Assembly (NCBI GenBank): GCA_945865375.1
Contig: CAMBEJ010000017.1
Location: 1 to 56,040 of the forward strand
DNA length: 56,040 bases
Source of the DNA: Akkermansia muciniphila
GTDB taxonomy: Bacteria > Verrucomicrobiota > Verrucomicrobiia > Limisphaerales > F1-80-MAGS106
Direction of reading: 5' to 3'
Shown: positions 34,241 through 43,084 of the stretch, one piece after another
Layout: every line of letters begins with the position of its first letter
Numbering within the stretch: position 1 is the stretch's first letter
Translations under genes and position numbers: made by a program
Notes under the pieces: generated by a model
The model's database searches: none
Seen by the model: the letters and a program-made list of their open reading frames with translations, nothing else
What the model was told of the DNA's origin: nothing

Positions 34241-35185
34241 CTACCCCGGGTTTGGCGGCTGAGAAGTGGCCTCCGCGCCGGGAGGCATCGGCGGCAGTTT
34301 CGTGATGAGACTCCTCCAGGCCTTCCGTTCCTCAACCGGCATGGCCTTCCAACGTTCCGCGTTCTTCAAGAATTCGATACGGGCGTTCTCACTCATTTCC
34401 GCATACTTCTGAAATGAATCCAGGCACTGCTTGCGCTGAACTTCGGGCAGTTGCTCGAATTTTCTCAAGGTGCCGTCAACGTGTTTACGGTCGGCGTCTG
34501 AAAAAATCTGCAAGGTTCTATGTTTCTCTTCAGCCGACAGCACGAAAAAGCGCTCCAATTGAGCGGAGACGCTCTGTTTACGGCCGGCCACCATCGACCG
34601 CCATTGATCAGCGCTCATCGAGGGCTGTGGTTTGGAGTCGCGCCCCATGCTGTTCCACAACTTGACTTGCTCAGTGGGAGGAACGGTTTCGAGTCTGGCG
34701 AAATATTGCAGGGTGATTCCGTGCTGAAGCACTTCTTGACGAATATCTGCCGGCAACGCTTCCCACTCCTTGAGACGATCCTCCACCAGTTGCCGCGCGC
34801 CGTCGGGGACAGCCGCCAAACGCTCGACTCTGTTCGACGCAGGCGTTCTGAACAGAGGTACCAGGAACCACCGTAGCTCCATCATCCGAAGGCGGACTTC
34901 ACGTTCTGCGACCTCCATCGAGCCGAACTCCTTGAGCCTCTCTTCCAGATGCCTCCGATGCACTGCCGATTTGCTTGCCAGAACGGATTCTCGTTCTGCA
35001 GCCGTTGCCGCGAGCATTACTCGGAACGTTTGAAACGGGTTGTTCAGCACAATTCCGCTCGGGATAGGGGGTGCCCCTGCCGTCACGGAATCGAGGGGTT
35101 GAGCCGCTTGGCAAACCCCTTTTGCCGACGCCAACCCAAGGCAGATCACAAGAAAAACCAGTCGGAGGTGAAGCGCGCATTTCAT
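34241..35185 (-). CDS. Exported helical DUF3106-like protein
   Basis: The 314-aa product has a signal peptide (LRLVFLVICLGLASAKG). It is then helical, with repeated short patterns 'W..LP...R', 'RLA..P', and ERFFVLSAEEKHRTLQIFSD, FEQLPEVQRKQCLDSFQKY, WKAMPVEERKAWRSL. Such W/F-x-x-M/LP-x-E/D-x-R motifs are typical of DUF3106 and related proteins. A Pro-rich tail ends it. It is the third gene of the sigma-factor operon, 20 bp after the anti-sigma-like gene. It may be a periplasmic component of the sigma-factor signalling circuit, but this is inferred only from position. Confidence 0.7.
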   Translation of the reverse strand: MKCALHLRLVFLVICLGLASAKGVCQAAQPLDSVTAGAPPIPSGIVLNNPFQTFRVMLAATAAERESVLASKSAVHRRHLEERLKEFGSMEVAEREVRLRMMELRWFLVPLFRTPASNRVERLAAVPDGARQLVEDRLKEWEALPADIRQEVLQHGITLQYFARLETVPPTEQVKLWNSMGRDSKPQPSMSADQWRSMVAGRKQSVSAQLERFFVLSAEEKHRTLQIFSDADRKHVDGTLRKFEQLPEVQRKQCLDSFQKYAEMSENARIEFLKNAERWKAMPVEERKAWRSLITKLPPMPPGAEATSQPPNPG

Positions 35186-35205
35186 CGTCTAATTCTCCAT
35201 CAAAC

Positions 35206-35763
35206 TCATTGAAGAGCCGCCAGCAGCGCGGCATCCATTTCCATCGTGGATTGGGACATCTGGACTCTTCCAAGATGGCGGATCGCATCGAAATCCTGAA
35301 GCACTTCGATCTCAGGCATCGCTGTCGCCTTGGTCACTGTCGCCAAAGTCTGAGCCAACTGTTGTCGCCGATACGATTTGGCTTGGTAAAAGGCGGTAAT
35401 ACTGATTACCAGAATTAATCCTGCTGCCATCGTCGGTGTCGTCCAAGAACGGTGGAAATATCCCCTCCATCGACCCAGCAATGCGGCCAGTCCGAGGTCG
35501 TCATCCACGCGCCCTGATCGCCTCTTTTCGAGCCGAGCTGCAGCCACCACGCGCGCTGTGAAATTTGAGGACAACGGTGCATCGGCAACCCCGGTCAGCA
35601 ATCGGCTTAAAGCCTCTTCCTCCTCAAAAAACAGGCGTTGCCCCTCATCCCCCGCAAAATGCTGCTCGAGGCGGCCACGCTCATCCACCGTGAGCTCGCG
35701 GCGCCACAGGGTTTCTAGAGCCTGTTTGCGAATCGGATGTTTCATGATTTTCTTCTGATTCAT
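35206..35763 (-). CDS. Putative membrane anti-sigma factor
   Basis: The 185-aa protein has an N-terminal helical region (about 10-80, ALETLWRRELTVDERGRLEQ), a single membrane helix (PTMAAGLILVISITAFYQ, about 110-127), and a short exported tail. This layout (cytoplasmic helices, one transmembrane helix, C-terminal outside part) is that of membrane anti-sigma factors. No zinc-finger HxxxCxxC is present. It starts 23 bp after the ECF sigma gene. An alternative ATG 18 bp downstream (35745) has a better purine-rich upstream sequence. The function is inferred from the layout and operon position. Confidence 0.68.
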   Translation of the reverse strand: MNQKKIMKHPIRKQALETLWRRELTVDERGRLEQHFAGDEGQRLFFEEEEALSRLLTGVADAPLSSNFTARVVAAARLEKRRSGRVDDDLGLAALLGRWRGYFHRSWTTPTMAAGLILVISITAFYQAKSYRRQQLAQTLATVTKATAMPEIEVLQDFDAIRHLGRVQMSQSTMEMDAALLAALQ

Positions 35764-35786
35764 ACCCAGGATGTGTTAAAAGTTTC

Positions 35787-36398
35787 TCACGATGCCTTAG
35801 CGATCCAGGCACCCGAGCGCAGGTAGGGTTTCAACCGCTGCTTCAGGGTCTCTCGTGCGCGATGGATCAGGGACTTGGTCGCCGACAACGAACATCCGAG
35901 CACTTCGGAAATATGCTCATAGGAAAGCTCATTCTGGCAGCACAACAACAGGGCTGTCCGCTGGGTTTCGGGCAAACCCCTCACCACCTCGTCGACTTTT
36001 TCCTCCAACTCCGTTTGCAAGGCGCTTTCCTGCGGACCCAGAGCGCCCAGATCCTCGAATTGCCGCGGCGAATCCTCTCCATGGGCCTCGGTCAGGGCAT
36101 CGAACGATTGCGCCGGGTGCCGTGACCGTCTCCGAATTTCATTAAAGCAGAGGTTTCGCGCGATGGTGAACAGCCAGGTCGTGAATTTCGCGGATACGTG
36201 GTATCGAGACGCTGACTTATAAACCTGCACAAAAACAGTTTGAGTCAGATCCTCAGCCTCAGCGGCATCGGGCAGGATCCGGTAAATCAAGTTCATCACC
36301 GGTTGTTTGTACTTGTCCACCAACACCTCAAACGCCTCCAGATCCCCGCTTTTCACGCGAAGCATCAACTCGGCATCGTTGTCTCGGCTCTCACCCAT
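35787..36398 (-). CDS. ECF-type RNA polymerase sigma factor (RpoE family)
   Basis: The 203-aa protein has region 2 (DLEAFEVLVDKYKQPVMNLI, EDLTQTVFVQVYKSA, FTTWLFTIARNLCFNEIRR) and region 4 (VRGLPETQRTALLLC and ELSYEHISEVLGCSLSATKS). No region 1.1 or 3 is present, as in ECF sigma factors. The ATG ending 36398 is the best start; the frame open to 36434 adds only unrelated residues. It heads an operon with the anti-sigma-like and DUF3106-like genes, so it probably responds to an envelope signal and may regulate itself. The intergenic region towards glnD lacks an evident matching promoter on this strand. Confidence 0.93.
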   Translation of the reverse strand: MGESRDNDAELMLRVKSGDLEAFEVLVDKYKQPVMNLIYRILPDAAEAEDLTQTVFVQVYKSASRYHVSAKFTTWLFTIARNLCFNEIRRRSRHPAQSFDALTEAHGEDSPRQFEDLGALGPQESALQTELEEKVDEVVRGLPETQRTALLLCCQNELSYEHISEVLGCSLSATKSLIHRARETLKQRLKPYLRSGAWIAKAS

Positions 36399-36729
36399 TA
36401 TGTTACAGCCTACCAAACACCACCCCCAGGGCAAGGTTGCGCTGGAGACTTTTGTATCTTGTCGCAGAGGGCACTGCAGTCGTCGGGGATGCTCGCCTGC
36501 TGGATGACGGCCCGTTCAAGCCTTGTGGGTGACCGTCCCCGGCGGCCGATCTCAGGAACTTCGCGTCTTCTCACCTCTGGCCTATTTAAACCGACACCTT
36601 GTGGATGCCCGAGATCACTGGGCTTTTCGTCGGTTTCTTGCTTTTTGCAAAAGCGCCTCCTAGTCTGCTCCAGCAACGCGCCGACTGATCTTTGGCGAGG
36701 ATCGCAAAAACAGACCCAACACCGGAGAA
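36399..36729. other. Divergent intergenic region between the ECF sigma gene and glnD
   Basis: This should contain both promoters. A GGAACTT (36555-36561) with TCTGG (36576-36580) resembles an ECF-type -35/-10 pair pointing at glnD, but the 14-bp spacer is short. A GCGGCCG run and no coding potential are otherwise seen. Confidence 0.45.
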
Positions 36730-39507
36730 ATGCCAACGCTTCTCGAAAAAATTGAGTCCCACGCCACCTTGCGGCTGACCCTGCCTCCTGGACACGAACC
36801 CTCCCAGGAACTCCCGCGCTACAAAAACTTTATCAAGATCGAAACCCACCGGCTTCGAATCCTGCACCGGGGTGGCGAGGATGGGAAAACAGTGTGCGCC
36901 GGACGTTCCGCCATGATGGATGCCCTCATCCGCTCCATCTCCCAAGCGGTTCTGGCACATCCGAAATGGCACGGCGCAAAACTCCCACGCGTGGCGCTCG
37001 TCGCCATCGGAGGTTATGGGCGCGCCGAACTCAATCCGCATAGCGACATCGACATCATGTTCCTCCACGATGGAGGAGCCTTCCAACGGGGCAAGCCCAC
37101 CCCTTTCATGTCCGCTCTCAGCGATGGTCTGCTTTACACACTCTGGGATGTCGGGCTCAAGGTTGGCCATTCGGTGCGCGATCTCAAGGAATGTGTGAAA
37201 GTCGCCAACACCGATCTCCAGTCGAAAACGTCATTGATCGAGGCCCGCCTTATTTCGGGAGACGTGGACCTCTTCAAAACGCTTCAGGAAACCGTGGAAT
37301 CAGGGTGCATCAAGGGACACGAGAGGGAGTACATTGAAGCCCGCATCAAGGACCAGATGGCCCGCCGGACCAAGTATGGCAACTCCGCATCGCTCCAGGA
37401 ACCCAACATCAAGAACGGGTGTGGGGGGCTGCGTGATTACCAAAACCTTTTGTGGATGGCCCTTTTCAAATACCGCGCCCGATCTCTCGCGGACCTCGAA
37501 GCGAAGGAACTCATCAATCCATCGGAAACCAAACAGCTCAACAACGCTTATGACTTCCTTTTACGGGTTCGCAACGAGCTCCACTACCAGGTCGACCGGC
37601 CCGTTGACGTCCTGACAAGGAATGTGCAACCCGCGGTCGCCCACGGCCTGGGATACACGGACCGATCCCTGAGGATCCGCCTTGAGCGGTTCATGAAGGA
37701 CCTTTACCATCACCTGCGGCACCTCTATCTCATCACCAAGACACTGGAACAGCGCTTGGCTCTTGCGCCGCAACTTCCCCCGCGCAAACCGTTTTTCAGA
37801 GGGCTTCTAGCCAGACGCTCCACCGCCGCCATGGAGCCCCAGATCCTAGACGGTTTCAAGATCTCGCCCACGACCCTCTCACCCGCGTCGCCTCGTGTCT
37901 TCCGAGATCAACCGCGGCGGTTGATGCGGATGTTCTTACACCTTCAGCAAAGAGGCCTGGCGCTGAGCCCGGACTTGGCGCAGATGGTCCGAAATCAGCT
38001 CTCACTCGTGGATCGTTCCTTCATTCGCGACGAGCACGCGCAACAGACATTTCTCCAAATCCTCAGCCACCGTGGTAGCGTCGCCCCCATCCTGCGCGCT
38101 ATGCATGAAGTCGGATTTCTCGGCAAATATATCCCCGAATTCGGCAAACTCACCTGCCTCGTGCAACACGAGTTCTATCATCAATACACCGCTGATGAAC
38201 ACACCCTCGTGTGCGTCGAAAAACTCGAAACAGTCTGGGAGGCCAGGGAGTATCCTCTCTCTCAATACGCTGATATTTTCCGGAATCTGGAACAGCCATT
38301 CCTCCTTTATCTAGCGTTGCTGCTTCACGACTCGGGAAAAGCCTACCCCGATTCCAGCCATACAGAACTCGGGGGGGCCATCGCCCTCAGCGTGGCTCGC
38401 CGCCTGGGCCTGGATGGAGCGTCCGCGCACACCCTCCAGGTCGTGATCGAAAATCATCTCACCATGGCTCAAACCTCACAGCGCCGGGATCTGGACGACC
38501 CTGCTGTGATAAAACATTTTGCCGACCTCATCCAAAACGCGGAGAACCTAGCCATCCTGACTCTCCATACGCTGGCCGACTCTATGGGCACGAGCGACCA
38601 GCTCTGGAACGGATTCAAGGATTCTCTCCTGCTGACTTTATATTATAAAACTCGAGACTTCCTTGCCGCCGGTCCCACCACGGCCAAAATTGAGGAAAAA
38701 CAACGCGAACTCCTCACGGCCGAGGTCCTCCGGCTCAAACCACGCAGCTTCAGCAGAGATGAGCTGGAAGCGCATTTCGACCTGCTCCCGCCGCGCTATT
38801 TCCGTATCAATTCTCCGGAAGAAATTGTCGCCGACCTCAGCCAGGCTCACCGATTCATGCACTACCAGCTCGGCGATGAGGACAGGGCGCTCGAGCCGGT
38901 GGTGTCCTGGCACAATGAGAGGGACAGGGGTTATTCTGTTGTCAAGATTTGCACATGGGACCGCGCTGGGCTGTTCAGCAAAATCGCAGGTTCGTTCACC
39001 GCGGCAGGCATCAACATCCTCAGCGCCCAAATCTTCACACGAGAGGATGGCATCGTCCTGGATTCCTTCTACGTCACAGACGCTCAAAGCGGATCGTTTG
39101 TGAGCAAGGAAGACCGGGAAGAATTCGAAAAGGTTTTGTGCGAAGGCCTGACAGGACATGTCGATTTTCAGCTCTTGTTCGGGAAGCGCAAATCCAGTGC
39201 TGCCCGCTATGCACCTATTGAGGAGGGCCAAATCGCCACGGTGATCCGCGTGGACAACGTGACCTCAGAATCCGCCACCCTCATTGAGGTTGAAACAGAG
39301 GACCGCACCGGCCTCCTTTACGTCGTTTCCACCGAGCTCTCTAATCTGGACCTGGATATTTCAGTCGCCAAGATTTGTACGGAGAAAGGGGCCGCTATCG
39401 ATACTTTTTACGTCGTCCACCCTGTAACCAAGACCAAAATCACCAACAAAGAGCACCTGCGCCACGCGGAGGAGCGGCTGCGCGCCGCCATCCTGTCCCT
39501 CCGGTGA
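36730..39507 (+). CDS. glnD: Bifunctional PII uridylyltransferase/uridylyl-removing enzyme
   Basis: The 925-aa nitrogen sensor modifies PII proteins. The nucleotidyltransferase domain has GGYGRAEL at 94-101 followed by DIDIMF. A helical region with EPNIKNGCGGLRDYQNLLWM follows. The HD domain contains LLHDSGKAYPDSSH, the uridylyl-removing site. Two C-terminal ACT domains begin near VVKICTWDRAGLFSKIAGSF and LIEVETEDRTGLLYVVSTEL and bind glutamine. All four parts are present and the length is normal. It stands alone; no glnB or glnA lies in the window. Confidence 0.96.
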   Translation: MPTLLEKIESHATLRLTLPPGHEPSQELPRYKNFIKIETHRLRILHRGGEDGKTVCAGRSAMMDALIRSISQAVLAHPKWHGAKLPRVALVAIGGYGRAELNPHSDIDIMFLHDGGAFQRGKPTPFMSALSDGLLYTLWDVGLKVGHSVRDLKECVKVANTDLQSKTSLIEARLISGDVDLFKTLQETVESGCIKGHEREYIEARIKDQMARRTKYGNSASLQEPNIKNGCGGLRDYQNLLWMALFKYRARSLADLEAKELINPSETKQLNNAYDFLLRVRNELHYQVDRPVDVLTRNVQPAVAHGLGYTDRSLRIRLERFMKDLYHHLRHLYLITKTLEQRLALAPQLPPRKPFFRGLLARRSTAAMEPQILDGFKISPTTLSPASPRVFRDQPRRLMRMFLHLQQRGLALSPDLAQMVRNQLSLVDRSFIRDEHAQQTFLQILSHRGSVAPILRAMHEVGFLGKYIPEFGKLTCLVQHEFYHQYTADEHTLVCVEKLETVWEAREYPLSQYADIFRNLEQPFLLYLALLLHDSGKAYPDSSHTELGGAIALSVARRLGLDGASAHTLQVVIENHLTMAQTSQRRDLDDPAVIKHFADLIQNAENLAILTLHTLADSMGTSDQLWNGFKDSLLLTLYYKTRDFLAAGPTTAKIEEKQRELLTAEVLRLKPRSFSRDELEAHFDLLPPRYFRINSPEEIVADLSQAHRFMHYQLGDEDRALEPVVSWHNERDRGYSVVKICTWDRAGLFSKIAGSFTAAGINILSAQIFTREDGIVLDSFYVTDAQSGSFVSKEDREEFEKVLCEGLTGHVDFQLLFGKRKSSAARYAPIEEGQIATVIRVDNVTSESATLIEVETEDRTGLLYVVSTELSNLDLDISVAKICTEKGAAIDTFYVVHPVTKTKITNKEHLRHAEERLRAAILSLR

Positions 39508-39564
39508 AACTCAGATTAAGAAACCGATCAATCCCTCGAATTGAACGGCGGCGCCCCCGATGCC

Positions 39565-40275
39565 TCAGCGTGGCCGGATCAATATCTCCTCGACGAGCGC
39601 GCGGGGAGGCAGATTGACCGCCAACATGACGCACTCGGCGACATCCTCAGGTTGAAGCATGTGGGTGCGTGCCTCGGCCGAGGGGGGAGAAGGGCGCTTA
39701 TCGAGGATGGGCGTGTCGATATCTCCCGGAAAAACCGAACAAGCACGGATCCCGCGCCCCCGCTCCTCCGCGTTGATGGCCTGAGTGAGGCCGGTCATCC
39801 CAAACTTGGACATCACATAACCGGGTCCCGCCTTCGGGCTCGCCTGCCTTCCCGCGTCAGAAACGACGTTGACCACGGTGCCACGCCCGCGTTCACGCAT
39901 CCCTGGTAGGAACGCCTGCGTCATGAGATACGCTCCGGTGAGATTGGTGTCCATCATCGTCCTATAGTCCTCATAGGTAAGTACTTCAAGACTTCGTCGA
40001 GGCACATTAGTCCCGGCCGAATTGACCAGCACATCCACCCCACCCATCCATTCAATCACCTTGGAACGTGTCCTTTCAACAGCCTCGGGTGAACCCACGT
40101 CAGCCCCGCAAATGAGAAATCCTGAGGGATCCAACCCGGTTGATGCGACCGTCTCCTCAAGCACATCCACTCTGCGTCCTACCACCACAACCCGCCATCC
40201 TTCCTGGGCCAAGCGAATCGCAACGGCCCGTCCCACGCCGCTCCCAGCACCCGTCACCAACGCTCGTTTTAACAT
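39565..40275 (-). CDS. SDR-family NAD(P)-dependent oxidoreductase
   Basis: The 236-aa classical short-chain dehydrogenase has the nucleotide-binding TGAGSGVGRAVA, ADVGSPEAVERTRS, the structural NSAGTNVPRR, a conserved Ser-containing strand VVNVVSDAG, and the catalytic Tyr/Lys in GYVMSKFGM. Arg-rich VVGRRVDV after the second strand favours NADP(H). The substrate is not deducible. It is divergent from the epimerase gene (183 bp apart) and convergent with glnD. Confidence 0.9.
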   Translation of the reverse strand: MLKRALVTGAGSGVGRAVAIRLAQEGWRVVVVGRRVDVLEETVASTGLDPSGFLICGADVGSPEAVERTRSKVIEWMGGVDVLVNSAGTNVPRRSLEVLTYEDYRTMMDTNLTGAYLMTQAFLPGMRERGRGTVVNVVSDAGRQASPKAGPGYVMSKFGMTGLTQAINAEERGRGIRACSVFPGDIDTPILDKRPSPPSAEARTHMLQPEDVAECVMLAVNLPPRALVEEILIRPR

Positions 40276-40458
40276 GCCCCCAGTGTGTCCCCTTCAAGCG
40301 TCCGCATCAAGCAGTTTAAGCCCGAATCCAGCAGGCATTCTAAGCCTCTCCTCAACATGAAGCGCGAGCGGGGAGAGTGCCGAAAACAAGGCCACTTTCC
40401 CCGCATCTCCACTCTGGCAATCCCCAAGGGAGCCCTGTATCGTGACGGTTGGATCGCT

Positions 40459-41400
40459 ATGAAAGCATTCATTACAGGCGGGGCGGGGTTTATCGGCTCA
40501 CAAATCGCCGAAGCGGTTTGCAGCAGGGGCGGACGGGTGATCGTCTTGGATAACTTGAGCCTTGGCTCGTTAAAAAACCTCGCTTGGCGCAAGCCGGGTG
40601 ACGCTCTCGACTTCGTTGACGGTGATATCCGGGACACCGAACTTCTCGGAAAGCTGCTCCCCGGCTGCGATGCGGTCTTTCACCACTCGGCGCTGCCTTC
40701 GGTACCGATGTCCGTGGAAAAGCCTGTGGAAACCAACCAACAGAACCTGGACGCCGCCCTGCAATTACTCGTTGCCGCGCGGGATGCCAAGGTCCGACGC
40801 CTCGTTTTCGCTTCTTCTTCCGCAGTTTATGGCGATTCTGAGATCTCACCAAAACATGAGGATCTGGCCCCCAATCCTCTTTCGCCTTACGCTCTCCAAA
40901 AATATGCGGCGGAGCGCTACGGACAGATGTTCTATCAACTCTACGGGTTCGAAGCGGTGGGCCTGCGTTACTTCAACGTGTTCGGGCCTAGGCAGTCATT
41001 CAACTCACCTTATTCGGGTGTCATCGCAAAATTCTGCACCACCGTGCTCCAAAAAGAGCGCCCCATGATTTTTGGCGACGGCCTCCAATCGCGCGATTTT
41101 ATCTACATCGAGAATGTTGTGAACGCGAACCTCCTGGCGGCTGAGGCCCCTGCTGAGAATGCCGCCGGCAAGATTTTTAACGTCGCAGGCGGTCAGAGCA
41201 TTAACCTGGTCCAGTTGGTTGATGAGCTGAACAGGCTGACCGGTCAGTCCCTTCAACCCCACTTCCATCCACCGCGCACAGGCGATGTCCGGTCCTCTTT
41301 GGCCGACATCACACGCATCCAATCCGCTCTTGGCTACGAGGTCAAGGTTCCATGGCAGGAAGGATTGAGCCGGACCTTGGACTTTTACAAAGCAGATTGA
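40459..41400 (+). CDS. NAD-dependent nucleotide-sugar epimerase (extended SDR)
   Basis: The 313-aa enzyme has FITGGAGFIGSQIAEAV, FVDGDIRD, HHSALPSVPMSV, VFASSSAVYGD and the catalytic YALQKYAAE, then LRYFNVFGPRQSFNSPYSGV and the C-terminal GDVRSSLADI...LGY. These are marks of UDP-glucose/UDP-GlcNAc 4-epimerase-like enzymes (WbpP/GalE group). The precise sugar nucleotide cannot be told. ATG 40459 immediately precedes the Rossmann motif; the longer open frame from 40285 is not supported. It is followed 26 bp later by the response-regulator gene. Confidence 0.92.
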   Translation: MKAFITGGAGFIGSQIAEAVCSRGGRVIVLDNLSLGSLKNLAWRKPGDALDFVDGDIRDTELLGKLLPGCDAVFHHSALPSVPMSVEKPVETNQQNLDAALQLLVAARDAKVRRLVFASSSAVYGDSEISPKHEDLAPNPLSPYALQKYAAERYGQMFYQLYGFEAVGLRYFNVFGPRQSFNSPYSGVIAKFCTTVLQKERPMIFGDGLQSRDFIYIENVVNANLLAAEAPAENAAGKIFNVAGGQSINLVQLVDELNRLTGQSLQPHFHPPRTGDVRSSLADITRIQSALGYEVKVPWQEGLSRTLDFYKAD

Positions 41401-41426
41401 ACAACCTTGGCAGCAGCGTTTAACAA

Positions 41427-42892
41427 ATGAACCCAACGCAGCCAGGCGGGACGACGGCAGCGACTATCCTTGTGGTGGAGGACAGCCCCCTCAAGCGTTC
41501 ATCCTCAGAAAGCTCCTCCAACACCATGGCTACAACGCGACGGTGGCCAGCGATGGTGCAGAGGCCCTCGAGTGGGTTCGGAAGCAGAAGCCCAACCTGA
41601 TCCTCAGCGATGTCAACATGCCGGTCATGAACGGCTATGAAATGTGCCTCGCGCTCAAGTCCGACCCCTCCACCGCCTCCATCCCGGTCATCCTTCTGAC
41701 CACGCTCTCCGATCCGACGAGCATCCTTGAAGGCCTGAAGTGCAAGGCGGATTATTACCTCACAAAACCTTACGAATCAAAATATCTTCTCGACCGCGTC
41801 CAATCGCTGCTTGTGGATGCTAGCATGGCCCATTGCGTCGAAACACCGGCGGGCCTGGAGATCACCTTCGAAGGCCGACGGCACCTCGTCACCGCCGATC
41901 GACGGCAGATGCTCAATCTGCTCCTCTCCACTTATGAAAATGCGGTTCAGCAAAATCGTGAGCTCATCAAAACGCAGCAGAAACTGAACAACCTTAACCA
42001 GGAATTGCAGGATCAGTCGCGCAAACTAAAAATCTCGGAGAAGAGCTTCCGCGCTCTGCTCGAAAACAGGGTCGATGCCATGCTCGTCATGGATGCGGTC
42101 GGCATCATCCGCTTCGTGAACCCTGCCGGAGAACGCCTGTTCAGCCATCCCTCGACCGAGCTGCTAGGAACTTACCTCCCTTTTACGGCTAGCCCGGGAG
42201 AAGCCAAGGAGATGAGCCTGACCACGCAGGATGCGGGCGTGGTCCACCTCGATCTGCGTGCCGTTTCCACGGACTGGGAAGGTCAGATCGCCATGCTCGT
42301 GTCGCTTCGAGACATCACTGAGAGAATTGTTGACGAACAAAAAATCAAGGAGCAACAAAGCCGTCTTCAGGAAGCGAACTCCATGCTCGAGGCCCTCGCC
42401 ACACTGGATGGCCTCACAGGGATCAAAAACCACCGTGTCTTCAAAGAACGACTCGCGGAGGAATACCATCGTTCGGCCCGCTACACTCTTCCCATCTCTC
42501 TTATCATCCTGGATGTGGATCACTTCAAACAGTACAACGATTCCTTCGGCCACCCTGCCGGAGACGAGGTGCTGAAGACAGTCTCCAAGTTGCTCCTGGA
42601 AAATTCTCGCGATACGGATCTTGTGGCACGCTACGGAGGCGAGGAATTCGTGGTGATGCTTCCCCTGGCCCAAAAGGACGACGCCCTCTACCTCGCTGAA
42701 AGACTGCGCTTTGAGATCCAATCTTTTCCCTGGGAGAAGCGAACGGTTACCGTCAGCCTTGGCATCGCGACGCGTACTTCTAATTTTACAAAGGCAGAGG
42801 ATCTGATTTCAGACGCCGATTCGGCGCTTTACGCCTCCAAGCACAATGGCCGCAACAAGGTCACCCATCACGATGATGTGCCGAACTCGTGA
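41427..42892 (+). pseudogene. Response regulator diguanylate cyclase (REC-PAS-GGDEF), frameshifted
   Basis: Reading from ATG 41427 gives ATILVVEDSP, the start of a receiver domain, and then loses frame. The rest of the domain (FILRKLLQHHGYNATVASDG, then Asp in LILSDVNMP) is in another frame. One base is missing in the C-run at 41486-41490: restoring it gives EDSPPQAFILRKLL. Downstream are a coiled linker, a PAS-like domain (about FRALLENRVDAMLVMDAVG) and an intact GGDEF domain with ARYGGEEFVVML and LDVDHFKQYND. The GGEEF signature and metal-binding Asp indicate a working cyclic-di-GMP synthase. The change may be a real mutation, a phase-variable homopolymer or an assembly error. Confidence 0.88.
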
Positions 42893-42950
42893 GCTCAGGA
42901 CCTGAATAAAAGCGCTCATCACAGCCCTCTGAACTTGCCCATTCACTTCT

Positions 42951-43084
42951 CGCAATCGTAATCCTCGGGTGTTGCCTTTGAAACGGAGGGGTGGATTACG
43001 ATTAGGATTATGATTATGATTAGGAGCAGGGAATTGGAGTTGCTCGAGCGTCAGGCCAAACCGGGTCGTTTTGCTGGGTTCAGA
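42951..43084. repeat. Hexamer-array hairpin element, copy 2
   Basis: It has the same core and tail as 28312-28457, but only two left units (CGCAAT, CGTAAT at 42951-42962) and five right units of GATTAC/GATTAG/GATTAT type (42994-43023). It ends exactly at the stop codon of the minus-strand DnaJ gene, the same position relative to a gene as copy 1. Confidence 0.85.

Noticed and set aside
36555-36580. GGAACTT...TCTGG as an ECF-sigma promoter for glnD
   Set aside because: The spacer is only 14 bp and no second instance supports the motif.
41427-41541. Short frame from ATG 41427 as a separate small gene
   Set aside because: Its first residues are a receiver-domain N-terminus that continues in the next frame; a one-base shift explains it.
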